A stretch of 61,221 nt of DNA from Candidatus Gastranaerophilales bacterium (GTDB lineage Bacteria; Cyanobacteriota; Vampirovibrionia; Gastranaerophilales; Gastranaerophilaceae): the NCBI GenBank assembly GCA_910587245.1, contig CAJULX010000011.1:1-61221 (forward strand), in the 5' to 3' direction. A model generated the notes under the pieces. That model saw nothing but the letters and a program-made list of their open reading frames with translations, was not told the DNA's origin and ran no database searches. A program made the position numbers and the translations under genes. Below are positions 1 through 8,296 of the stretch, one piece after another; within the stretch, counting starts at the first letter, position 1, and every line of letters begins with the position of its first letter.

Positions 1-134
1 GTGATGCTCAATTTGCAGGTTCATCATCAGTTCCTGCTCACGTTGAAATGATGGGCGTTATCGGTATGGGTAACAATCCGATGGTAGGCGCTACCGTTGC
101 TGTTGCTGTTGCTGTTGAAAATGCTTCAAAATAA
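1..134 (+). CDS. C-terminal end of an unrecognised protein
   Basis: An open frame enters from the left edge and stops at TAA 132-134. The 43 visible residues end in a small-residue and valine-rich stretch (GMGNNPMVGATVAVAVAVE) followed by a polar tail ENASK. The run of alternating Ala and Val looks like a buried strand or helix of a soluble enzyme core. I do not recognise the family from so short a piece. A strong hairpin terminator follows 27 bases later, which supports this being a genuine gene end. Confidence 0.7.
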   Translation, partial: DAQFAGSSSVPAHVEMMGVIGMGNNPMVGATVAVAVAVENASK

Positions 135-160
135 GCGTATGCAGTAATTGATAATTTAAA

Positions 161-196
161 AATATCCGCAAGGTTAATTCTTTGCGGATATTTTGT
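161..196 (+). terminator. Rho-independent terminator
   Basis: Perfect 11-bp stem (161-171 with 182-192, arms AATATCCGCAA/TTGCGGATATT), 10-nt loop, then TTTTGTT. It follows the partial gene ending at 134. Confidence 0.85.
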
Positions 197-248
197 TACT
201 AAATTTAAAAAATCTTAAAATGTACGGTATGTACAAAATTAAGTATTA

Positions 249-1355
249 TTAATTTTTCTTTTCGTTTGCAACGATTGTCTTTTTTAGTTTTATTATTCTG
301 TCATATGACTGTTGAATTCTGTAAGGCTCAATTAATCCGTCCAGTATTGCATTTTTGATTATTTTATTTATATCATCCGCTAAATTCGGGTTATGGCGTT
401 CTCTGTTTGAAAAAAGCAGAATGTCATTTCCTGCATTTATTGCCTGTATAACAGTATCTTCAAGGTCATAATTTTGTCTTATGGCGCCCATATCAAGGTC
501 ATCCGTTATTACGACACCATTAAAGCTCATACTGCGTCTTAAAAGTCCGCTTATTGTATTGTGTGAAAGACTTGCAGGGTAAATTTCATCGTAGTTTTCA
601 TTAAAAATATGAGATACCATAACCATTTGCAGGTCGTTTTTAAACATTAAATTTTCATAAGGCTCAAGTTCGATTTCCTGATATGTTGCAGTCCCGTCAG
701 CAAAATTCAAATGTGTGTCTTCCGCCACACTGCCATGTCCGGGGAAGTGTTTTAATGCCGTTACAATTCCCTTATCCGTGTGTGCTTTTATGAATTCATA
801 TGCGTACAATGTAACTTTATTCGGGTCTTTTGAGTAGCTTCTCTGTTTTTTGTGAAGTATTGAATTTTCATTTAAATCTAAATCAACACAGGGTGCAAAA
901 TTTAGATTAAAAAGACTTGCATTTAATGTTTGTGCCATATCCGAATATAATTCGCCGGCTTTTTTCGTGTCGTATTCTTCTGTCATTTTCTGTGCTGAAG
1001 GATAATCCGTAAAGCCGTTTTTGGAATTCATTCTTTGAATTTGTCCACCTTCCATATCGATTGCAATAAAAGGTCTTGCCGCCATTCTTGTCTTAAATAG
1101 AATATTGGTCATCTCATCGAGATTTTCTTTGTTTTTTATGTTGTCTTCAAAGAAAATAACTCCTGAAATCTTTCCTTCTTTAAGGTCATTTGAAACTTCT
1201 CTAAAGCCCTTTGAGAGATGACTGTTTCCTTTAAAACCCAGAATAATCATCTGTCCTATCATTTCATCCAGCGAAGCTTCCGCGCTGTATGACGGCATTG
1301 AAGCAAAAAACATAATTGCCGTAACTAAAATGAGTATCTTTTTCACAATTTTCAT
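249..1355 (-). CDS. nagZ: Exported NagZ-type beta-N-acetylhexosaminidase (GH3)
   Basis: Glycoside hydrolase family 3, which cleaves GlcNAc from GlcNAc-anhydroMurNAc in peptidoglycan turnover. Seen: IDMEGGQIQR (about residue 99), KHFPGHG (202-208) followed by the Asp-Thr-His acid/base dyad (213-215), and ITDDLDM carrying the nucleophile Asp near residue 285. Start chosen at the ATG 1353-1355, giving 368 aa: AAGGTG lies six bases upstream, and translation then opens with a signal peptide (KK, hydrophobic core, cleavage after SYSA). An in-frame ATG at 1397 would bury that signal. Known NagZ of Gram-negatives is cytosolic, so the signal peptide suggests periplasmic action here. It fits functionally with anmK and murQ at 55-57 kb. 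Confidence 0.9.
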   Translation of the reverse strand: MKIVKKILILVTAIMFFASMPSYSAEASLDEMIGQMIILGFKGNSHLSKGFREVSNDLKEGKISGVIFFEDNIKNKENLDEMTNILFKTRMAARPFIAIDMEGGQIQRMNSKNGFTDYPSAQKMTEEYDTKKAGELYSDMAQTLNASLFNLNFAPCVDLDLNENSILHKKQRSYSKDPNKVTLYAYEFIKAHTDKGIVTALKHFPGHGSVAEDTHLNFADGTATYQEIELEPYENLMFKNDLQMVMVSHIFNENYDEIYPASLSHNTISGLLRRSMSFNGVVITDDLDMGAIRQNYDLEDTVIQAINAGNDILLFSNRERHNPNLADDINKIIKNAILDGLIEPYRIQQSYDRIIKLKKTIVANEKKN

Positions 1356-1412
1356 AACGAACACCTTAAACAAACGGATATTCTTCAAGTATATCATAAA
1401 ATATATAAATAC

Positions 1413-1452
1413 TCAAAAATGCCCTTAAGATATCTCTTTTGGGCATTTTTGA
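1413..1452 (-). terminator. Terminator of the 1481-3136 gene
   Basis: Perfect 12-bp stem, TCAAAAATGCCC (1413-1424) with GGGCATTTTTGA (1441-1452). The A/T-rich stem ends could let it work in both directions, but only the minus-strand gene ends here. Confidence 0.8.
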
Positions 1453-1480
1453 ATTAAGTTTTTGTTTTTAATTAAGCTAA

Positions 1481-3136
1481 CTATACTTCGGGTTCTTTTT
1501 CTTTATCTTCTTTTTCTTTATCTTCCGTACCGGCTTCTGCTGTTTCTGTTACTGCATCTACAGGTGTATCGGTATCTTCGGTTTTTCCTGTTTCTTCTGC
1601 ATCGTCAACTTCATCTTTTGTTTTAACATCAGCTGCTTTGTTTTCTGCAATTAATCCTGCTGATTTATTGATTGATTCGATGAATTCTTCGTTTAATCCG
1701 TGGATTTGCCATTGTTGTTCAAGCTGTTCTCTTAAGTTTTTGGCTGTTTCTGCGTATGTTGCGTAGAATTCAGTGTAGTAATTCAAGTCTTTTATTTCAG
1801 CATCGCCGTCAACTTCATTCACGCCTGCTTCTTTTGCCGCTTTGCTTACGCCGTCTTCAGCTTCAACATCAGCTGTTAAACCGTATTTATTTGCAAGCCA
1901 TTCCTGGTCGTCTAAAGTGTTGTAGCCTTCAACATCTCCAAGTTTTGAACCGCTTAATTTGAATGTGCCTTGTAAATCCTGGTCAACTACGCCGTTTCCG
2001 TCGGCATCAGCATCTGTGATACCATCGTATGTTCCGTTTTTATCGTAAGAATTTAAGTCGATTGTGAAGTCATCACCAAACATTTCGGCAATTTTATCGG
2101 CATCCATTATTTCTTGTTCGCCTGCGGCATTAGTCATTACCAAGCCTATGTTTGCGGCTTTTAATTCGTTAATATCCACTTTGCCGTCTGCTGCACCGTT
2201 TTCACCTGTTGTGTCAAGTGCTTTCATAGCATCCCAGTTGCCTTCTGCGCCAAGAAAATCGGAAGTTGTATCAAATGCGCCGTCCATTACTATAAAATCA
2301 AACTGGTTTCCGTTTGCATCTTTAAAGCCGATGGGGTCGCATGATTTTGCCTGTGCTGCTGATGCTTCTTCTGCCGCTTTTGCTGTTTCAAGTTCACTTG
2401 TTTTTTCTGAAATTTGCTGGTCAATTCCTGAAACTTTATCTGTCAGGTCTTTCATTTGAGCAAGATTGTTATCAAGGGTAGCAAGCTCGCCTGAAATCAT
2501 AAATAAATCTGAGATTACATCTGTTCCGGCGCCAATGCCTTCAATACCTCTAATTGAAGAATTGATATTTCTTTGAAGGTCTTCTTTGCTCATCGGGTTT
2601 TCGCTTTTATTAGCGGCAATGTAGTTTTGTACGTTTTCTTGAATTGCTTTTTCTACATCTTCCTGATAAGCTTCAACTTTTGCTTCTTGTTCCTGAGCGG
2701 CTTTGTTTAATTTGTCTTGAATTTCTTCGGATAATTCTTTAATTGTGCTTTCAAGAGCTTCAAGGGTTTCCATTGCTTCTTCTCTTTGAACATTCAAATC
2801 ATCGATTTCGGTTTGAATTTCATCTGAAGATTTTGTGCCGCCTGCTGCTTGTGTTTCGCCTGTTGCTGTTGCGGCATTTGCACCTTCAAGGTTTTCTATG
2901 CCTAATTCTTGTTTAAGGGTATCTACTGACATGCCAAGCTCATTTGCAAGAGTGGATAAGGATACATTAAATGTCTCGTTATCTGAATCTTTCACCTGAA
3001 CATTGTTGCCGTTGCCATCAAAGCTAAGAAATTCCGTAATAGTTTCACCTTCACCGTGCGTAGTGTTGCCTGCTGCATTTATAAATGCGTTTGATGCTGC
3101 AACTTTAGCCATTAAATCTGTGGTTCCTACTGACAT
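1481..3136 (-). CDS. Acidic coiled-coil protein with EF-hand-like loops
   Basis: 551 aa, family not recognised. No signal peptide: it opens MSVGTTDLMAKVAASNAF. Residues ~105-260 are rich in Glu, Lys, Gln and Leu with a heptad look (long coiled coil). Two Asp-rich loops resemble EF-hand or dockerin calcium sites: DTTGENGAADGKVDINEL near residue 310 and DADADGNGVVDQDL near 377; the second fits the DxDxDG rule well. The C-terminal ~45 residues are almost all Glu, Asp, Thr and Lys. An AAAGGA Shine-Dalgarno precedes the ATG. The cysteine count is almost nil. A role in calcium-stabilised structure or adhesion is possible but unproven. Confidence 0.75.
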   Translation of the reverse strand: MSVGTTDLMAKVAASNAFINAAGNTTHGEGETITEFLSFDGNGNNVQVKDSDNETFNVSLSTLANELGMSVDTLKQELGIENLEGANAATATGETQAAGGTKSSDEIQTEIDDLNVQREEAMETLEALESTIKELSEEIQDKLNKAAQEQEAKVEAYQEDVEKAIQENVQNYIAANKSENPMSKEDLQRNINSSIRGIEGIGAGTDVISDLFMISGELATLDNNLAQMKDLTDKVSGIDQQISEKTSELETAKAAEEASAAQAKSCDPIGFKDANGNQFDFIVMDGAFDTTSDFLGAEGNWDAMKALDTTGENGAADGKVDINELKAANIGLVMTNAAGEQEIMDADKIAEMFGDDFTIDLNSYDKNGTYDGITDADADGNGVVDQDLQGTFKLSGSKLGDVEGYNTLDDQEWLANKYGLTADVEAEDGVSKAAKEAGVNEVDGDAEIKDLNYYTEFYATYAETAKNLREQLEQQWQIHGLNEEFIESINKSAGLIAENKAADVKTKDEVDDAEETGKTEDTDTPVDAVTETAEAGTEDKEKEDKEKEPEV

Positions 3137-3264
3137 TTTAATAATCCTTTCACTTCGGGTTACTTACATGTATATAAAAACGATATACTTTGTATGATTT
3201 CAAAACATATCTTTTTTGTTACAAAAGTTAATATAAAGTCTGAAAACCCTGAAAAATCCGAGTA

Positions 3265-4704
3265 TTAAGGTTTATAATTTTTTACTATGTTATCGTATGA
3301 TATTGTACCGTTATCATATAAAAGCTGAATTTGGTTGACATTATATTCCACTATAGTGTTTAAAAGCTCTATTCTGGCGTTGTTTTTTATACCTTGTGCC
3401 TGAATTACGTCTATCAGTATTCCTTCTCCTGCATCCAGGCGGAGCTCTGCCAGCTTTACACTTTCCGTTGCATAATTTAACTGCCTTTTGGCTATTTCTA
3501 TTCTTTCTTTTAATAGCTCGGCGCTGTAATAATCAGAGATTATATTTTGTTCTATATCTCTTAAAAGCTGCTGTAGTTTGTATTTTGCACTTTCTATCCG
3601 TGCTTGAACACTGTTTGCTTTTGTAACGGTGCCTACACCGAGCCTTGAACCTATGGGTACATCAAGATATGCGCCCACAACATTGTTTCCGTATACTCCC
3701 ACCCTTGCCGTACCTTGAAACTGACCCTGATACAGTATCCTCGGTTTTGGTACAAATTCGGTATATACTTTGTACTTTTCCTGTTTCATTGTTTTTATTT
3801 GATTTTCAAGAGTTTTGATATCGTCTCTTGAAAATTTTGCGATTTTAAAAAGCTCATCAGGTGAAAGATTTTCATCAACAAGTATAAACGGCTGCATTTC
3901 AATTTCTATAGGGTATACAGCCGTTGAAACATCTATACCCATTACATTTGCAAGCTGTGCCTGTGCGCTTCTGAATGTTTCCATATAGCTTATAAGGCTT
4001 TGTTCCGCCAGTGCCTGTTCGCTTTTTGACCTTATAACGTCAAATTTTGTGCCGAGACCCGCCTCCATAAGATTTTGAGTCAATTTTAGCTGCGCGGTTC
4101 TTTCGTAAAGATTTTTTAACTGAATTTCAATGCTTATTTTGGCTTTTAACAGTTCGTAATATTTTTTTGCGGTTTCTAAAATTATTTCATCTTTTGTAAA
4201 ATCCAGATTATTTAAATTAGCTCTGGCTTTGAATTTTTGCGCCTTGGCTTCAAATATTTGCTCGCCGCCTTTTGTAAGGTCATGGGTTACATGCATTGTG
4301 CCTGAAATTGCCAGTTCCTTTACTTCATCGGGAACCACACCGCCAACCAGCACCTGTCCTTTGTAATAAATGCTGTAAGCTTGAAAAGTAACATCAGGCA
4401 GAAATTGCGCAAGTGCGTTTCTATAATCCCATTTTGAGCTTATGTAATCGGAATAAGTGGCTTTTATGTTGAAATTATTTAACAGGGCAACTCCTATGCA
4501 CTCATCAAGACTGACAGGCAGAGGCTCTTTTCTGAAGTGTTCAATAATTTCAGCTTCAACATCTACTTCTTTATCTTTACAGCTTGTGCAGTAGGCATTC
4601 AGCGGTGTTGATGTATCTTCCGTTATATGTTTGTGAGCGTAGGCTTTTAAATTAAAAAGACTGAATATTATTATTAAAAATGCTGTAATTACCCATCTTT
4701 TCAT
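3265..4704 (-). CDS. TolC-family outer membrane efflux protein
   Basis: 479 aa. N-terminal signal peptide (MKRW, hydrophobic stretch, cleavage near AYA). The mature part shows the two-fold repeated TolC layout: long amphipathic helices (for example residues 160-230 and 390-440, rich in Ala, Leu, Gln and Glu) separated by short strand-forming stretches such as YQGQFQGTARVGVYG and GAYLDVPIG. Forms the outer-membrane duct of type I secretion or tripartite efflux. No pump gene is adjacent, so its partner is elsewhere. A CTSC motif just after the signal peptide is unusual for TolC. A second, different TolC-like gene lies at 49089-50456. Confidence 0.88.
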   Translation of the reverse strand: MKRWVITAFLIIIFSLFNLKAYAHKHITEDTSTPLNAYCTSCKDKEVDVEAEIIEHFRKEPLPVSLDECIGVALLNNFNIKATYSDYISSKWDYRNALAQFLPDVTFQAYSIYYKGQVLVGGVVPDEVKELAISGTMHVTHDLTKGGEQIFEAKAQKFKARANLNNLDFTKDEIILETAKKYYELLKAKISIEIQLKNLYERTAQLKLTQNLMEAGLGTKFDVIRSKSEQALAEQSLISYMETFRSAQAQLANVMGIDVSTAVYPIEIEMQPFILVDENLSPDELFKIAKFSRDDIKTLENQIKTMKQEKYKVYTEFVPKPRILYQGQFQGTARVGVYGNNVVGAYLDVPIGSRLGVGTVTKANSVQARIESAKYKLQQLLRDIEQNIISDYYSAELLKERIEIAKRQLNYATESVKLAELRLDAGEGILIDVIQAQGIKNNARIELLNTIVEYNVNQIQLLYDNGTISYDNIVKNYKP

Positions 4705-4830
4705 AATCTTTAGGGTAGTAAAATTTTGCTTAAAAAATAATACACTTTGTGGCTAATACTTTATCGTCTAATACTTTTATGGTATTTTGTACATATAAAA
4801 TTATAAAAATGAGGAAGAATGAGGAAAAGC

Positions 4831-7440
4831 ATGGCAAATTCTGATATTCAAAATTTACCCACAACATATGAAGCGAGAGAAAGCGAAAAAGAAATATATA
4901 AATTTTGGGAGGATAATTCCTGTTTCAGAGCGGATAATACCTCCAAAAAACCTGCATATTCAATTGTTATACCTCCGCCGAATGTTACGGGAATTTTACA
5001 TATGGGTCATGCTCTTGATGAAACTTTACAGGATATACTTGTAAGATATAACAGAATGCAGCAAAAAGAAGTGCTCTGGATGCCGGGGTGCGACCATGCG
5101 GGGATTGCAACACAGAATGTGGTTGAAAAACAACTTGCAAAAGAGGGTAAAACCCGCCATGACCTTGGCAGAGAGGAATTTTTAAAAGTTACCTGGGATT
5201 GGGCAAACAGCCATAAAGACAGAATATTAGAGCAATGCAAGCTTCTTGGTGCCAGCTTTGACTTGTCCAGAAAGCGTTTTACCCTTGATGAAGGATGTTC
5301 AAAAGCTGTTAAAAAAGTTTTTGTTGATTTATACCAAAAAGGCTTGATATACAAGGGTTCCTACATCGTCAACTGGTGTCCGCGCTGCCAGAGCGCTATT
5401 TCAGACATTGAAACCGAATATGAAACAGAAAACGGACATTTGTGGGAGATTTCATACCCGCTAAAGGATGAGCCGGGCGCAATTGTGATTGCAACCACCC
5501 GTCCTGAGACAATGTTCGGGGATGTAGCGGTTGCAGTTAACCCGAATGACTTTAAATATAAGGATTTAATCGGCAAGAAATGCATTATACCCCTTACAGG
5601 ACGTGAAATTCCGATTATTGCAGATGATTACGTTGATAAATCTTTTGGTACCGGTGCACTAAAAATTACGCCGGCACACGATCCTAACGACTTTGAAGTC
5701 GGCAAACGCCATAAATTACCGTTCATTAAGGTTATTGATGAACAGGGAAGGATGATATCCCGTGCGGAAGTGCATCCTGAATTACACGGCAAGGACAGAT
5801 ATGAAGCGCGCGAGCTGACCGTTAACATGTTGAAAGCCCAGCAGGCACTGGTTAAAATTACCGAGCATGAGCACAATGTCGGCAAATGCCAACGCTGTAA
5901 CACGACAATCGAGCCGTTACTTTCCGAGCAGTGGTTTGTTAAAATGGAGCCTCTTGCAAAACCCGCAATTGAGGCGGTTAAAACGGGTAAAATTAAATTT
6001 GTGCCCCAGAGATGGGAGAAAAATTATTTAATGTGGATGGAAAACATCCGCGATTGGTGTATTTCACGCCAGCTATGGTGGGGTCATCAAATTCCCGCAT
6101 ATTATCATAATAAAACGGGCGAAATGGTTGTTGCGCTTGAAAATCCTGATCCAAATAACTATACACAGGATAAAGATGTGCTTGATACCTGGTTTTCAAG
6201 TGGTTTGTGGCCGTTTTCTACCATGGGATGGCCCGATACCGATAGTGCCGATTATAAAAAATTCTATCCTACAACCACTCTTGTAACAGGATTTGATATT
6301 ATTTTCTTCTGGGTTGCAAGAATGATTACCATGGGGCTTGAATTTACCGGTAAAGCACCGTTTTCTACCGTTTATATCCATGGGCTTATAAGGGATGAAA
6401 ACGGGCAGAAAATGTCAAAATCAAAGGGTAATACGATTGACCCCGTTGAAGTTATTGAAAAATACGGATGTGATGCCTTAAGGTTTACTCTTGCAAGCCT
6501 TTGTACCTATGGTGGTCAAGATATTAAGCTTTCCGATGAAAGATTTGAATACGGAAGAAATTTTGCAAATAAAATATGGAATGCTTCCCGTTTTGTATTA
6601 ATGAACTTAACAAAATCCAAAGATGAGCTAAAGCTTGATAAAACAAAGCTTTCAGCTGCCGATAGGTGGATTTTGAACGAATTAAACAACACCGTAAAGC
6701 TTGTAAATGAAAACATTGAAAGTTACAGAATAGGTGAAGTTGCTTCGATTTTATATGATTTCTTCTGGAATAGTTACTGTGACTGGTATGTGGAGCTTTC
6801 TAAAATTGAAAAGAACGAAGCAGTACTTGTTTATGTTCTTGATAATTTCTTAAGGCTGCTTCACCCTGTTATGCCGCATATTACCGAGAAAATCTGGCAA
6901 TTAATACCGCAAAATAAAGATACGGATTATTTGATGATGGCCGAATTTCCTAAATTCAGCAGCGAATTTGAATTTTCTTCGGCTAAAAACCAGATGGAAA
7001 GCTTATTTGAAGCAATTCGAGCTTTAAGAAATATCAGAAGTGAATTTAATGTAATCCCGGGTGCTACGATTAATATTCAAATTGATGGTGGAAAAGAATT
7101 ATTCGAGCCTGTTCTGCCTTATTTAAAACGTCTTGCAAAGGTTGATAATGTTGAATTTAAATCGGTTGATGAAGCTGATAAACATTCTGCAAGCGTTGTT
7201 GTCGGGGATACTAAAATCATAGTGCCTCTAAAGGGAATTATTAATATTGAAGAAGAAATTGCAAGACAAAACAAAAAACTTGAAAAGCTTCAAAATGAAA
7301 GAAAATCACTTGAAGGCAGGATAAATAATCCTAAATTTGTATCTTCCGCGCCTGCTGATGTTGTAAATTCAACAAAGGCAAGAATTGAAGAAATAAAAAC
7401 GGCTGAAAACAAGATTTTAGAATTAATTAACAATTTTTAA
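4831..7440 (+). CDS. valS: Valyl-tRNA synthetase
   Basis: Charges tRNA-Val. Class I signatures are plain: PPPNVTGILHMGHAL (HIGH-type) near residue 45 and KMSKSKGN near 525. Zinc-ligand cysteines occur in the insert (WCPRCQ, KCQRCNTTI), and a C-terminal coiled-coil arm (EEEIARQNKKLEKLQNERKSLEG) is typical of ValRS. I prefer the ATG at 4831 (869 aa), because GAGGAAAA sits five bases upstream; an ATG at 4819 is in frame but its Shine-Dalgarno lies too close. The gene is monocistronic, facing a convergent small gene across a shared terminator. Confidence 0.97.
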   Translation: MANSDIQNLPTTYEARESEKEIYKFWEDNSCFRADNTSKKPAYSIVIPPPNVTGILHMGHALDETLQDILVRYNRMQQKEVLWMPGCDHAGIATQNVVEKQLAKEGKTRHDLGREEFLKVTWDWANSHKDRILEQCKLLGASFDLSRKRFTLDEGCSKAVKKVFVDLYQKGLIYKGSYIVNWCPRCQSAISDIETEYETENGHLWEISYPLKDEPGAIVIATTRPETMFGDVAVAVNPNDFKYKDLIGKKCIIPLTGREIPIIADDYVDKSFGTGALKITPAHDPNDFEVGKRHKLPFIKVIDEQGRMISRAEVHPELHGKDRYEARELTVNMLKAQQALVKITEHEHNVGKCQRCNTTIEPLLSEQWFVKMEPLAKPAIEAVKTGKIKFVPQRWEKNYLMWMENIRDWCISRQLWWGHQIPAYYHNKTGEMVVALENPDPNNYTQDKDVLDTWFSSGLWPFSTMGWPDTDSADYKKFYPTTTLVTGFDIIFFWVARMITMGLEFTGKAPFSTVYIHGLIRDENGQKMSKSKGNTIDPVEVIEKYGCDALRFTLASLCTYGGQDIKLSDERFEYGRNFANKIWNASRFVLMNLTKSKDELKLDKTKLSAADRWILNELNNTVKLVNENIESYRIGEVASILYDFFWNSYCDWYVELSKIEKNEAVLVYVLDNFLRLLHPVMPHITEKIWQLIPQNKDTDYLMMAEFPKFSSEFEFSSAKNQMESLFEAIRALRNIRSEFNVIPGATINIQIDGGKELFEPVLPYLKRLAKVDNVEFKSVDEADKHSASVVVGDTKIIVPLKGIINIEEEIARQNKKLEKLQNERKSLEGRINNPKFVSSAPADVVNSTKARIEEIKTAENKILELINNF

Positions 7441-7459
7441 GCAGATTTATAATCGGTAA

Positions 7460-7497
7460 AATGGCGCTCTGATATAATGCGGAGCGCTATTTATTTG
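7460..7497. terminator. Bidirectional terminator between valS and the 7491-7946 gene
   Basis: Ten-base stem (7460-7469 with 7482-7491) with one G-U pair, arms AATGGCGCTC/GAGCGCTATT. It sits between convergent genes, with T/A-rich flanks on both sides. Confidence 0.75.
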
Positions 7498-7946
7498 CAA
7501 TTTTTTGAAATTAGTTTTTTTAAAGATTTTCTGTATTTTTTCTTATTTTTCTTTACGATATGGTTTTCAACACCTTCCGTGCCGCAGGTTTCAAAGCTTA
7601 AATCATCCAGAAAAGAATCATATTCATCTATTGCTATTGTACTTAATGTTTTAAGATATTTTTCTTTTTCTTTAATGCATTCTTCCCCGCTTTGCTCAAG
7701 TGCGGCGCATATATTTTCATATTCATAATCAAGCCCTTTAAATTTTATTGAATAGGCATTGAAAATCATATCAAATATCTTTTTCTCTTCTTCATCAGGG
7801 CACAAATGTTGAAGCAGACTTTGGTAGTTTTCTCTAAAAAATATGTCGAATGAGCATTCGCAGCTGCAAACTTCATGTGCGGATGTTTGATGTGCAATAC
7901 AAAAAATTGTCATTATTGTAAAAAGTTTTAAAAGAAATTTTTTCAT
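7491..7946 (-). CDS. Small exported cysteine-containing protein
   Basis: 151 aa, not recognised. A signal peptide is visible (MKKFLLKLFTIMTIFCIAHQTSA, cut before HEVC). The mature protein has about seven cysteines: a CSCEC cluster at its start, then single cysteines spaced through a helical, Glu/Lys-rich body. It ends in a very basic tail (KKNKKKYRKSLKKLISKNCK). The pattern suggests a periplasmic protein held by disulfides or binding metal. No domain can be named. It shares a terminator with valS. Confidence 0.65.
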   Translation of the reverse strand: MKKFLLKLFTIMTIFCIAHQTSAHEVCSCECSFDIFFRENYQSLLQHLCPDEEEKKIFDMIFNAYSIKFKGLDYEYENICAALEQSGEECIKEKEKYLKTLSTIAIDEYDSFLDDLSFETCGTEGVENHIVKKNKKKYRKSLKKLISKNCK

Positions 7947-8023
7947 TAAAATAAGGCTAACACGCTGCAGTGCTTTGATAAATTACCCTTTTGCATAATT
8001 TTTTTAAAAAAATAAAAAAGCTG

Positions 8024-8052
8024 TTGACGATAAATTATGTTCCTGATATTGT
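8024..8052 (+). promoter_or_regulatory. Promoter of tRNA-Lys(UUU)
   Basis: TTGACG (8024-8029), 17-base spacer, TATTGT (8047-8052). Transcription would start near 8059, leaving about 70 bases of leader before the tRNA. Confidence 0.6.
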
Positions 8053-8084
8053 ATATATTGTCGGTGACGACAGAAAAGAAAAGT

Positions 8085-8101
8085 ACTCCCCTTTTAAGGG
8101 A
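8085..8101 (+). repeat. 17-nt copy of the tRNA-Lys anticodon arm in its leader
   Basis: ACTCCCCTTTTAAGGGA at 8085-8101 is identical to 8158-8174 inside the tRNA-Lys gene. It folds as the same anticodon stem-loop with UUU in the loop. The flanks (GT before, ATG after) do not continue the match, so only the arm is duplicated. Confidence 0.85.
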
Positions 8102-8132
8102 ATGATTTTAAAGATAATAATTTAATAGTTTT

Positions 8133-8205
8133 GCGCTAGTAGCTCAGCAGGTAGAGCACTCCCCTTTTAAGGGATAGGTCCCGCGTTCGAATCGCGGCTA
8201 GCGCA
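8133..8205 (+). tRNA. tRNA-Lys (anticodon UUU)
   Basis: Full cloverleaf: acceptor GCGCTAG/CTAGCGC, D arm GCTC...GAGC, anticodon loop CTTTTAA, T arm CCGCG-TTCGAAT-CGCGG, discriminator A. CCA is not encoded. Confidence 0.97.
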
Positions 8206-8260
8206 AATTTTTTATCTTTATTTTGCTGTTGAATGTAATATGATTTTTAATATATATATG

Positions 8261-8290
8261 TTGCCAAAATGTTTAAAAAATTAATATAAT
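8261..8290 (+). promoter_or_regulatory. Promoter of the TPR/glycosyltransferase gene, probably leaderless
   Basis: TTGCCA (8261-8266), 18-base spacer, perfect TATAAT (8285-8290), then only AGTGGA before the ATG at 8297. The expected start of transcription falls at or next to the start codon. Confidence 0.7.
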
Positions 8291-8296
8291 AGTGGA

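Noticed and set aside
1..134. Assigning the left-edge fragment to a named enzyme family
   Set aside because: 43 residues without a diagnostic motif are too little.
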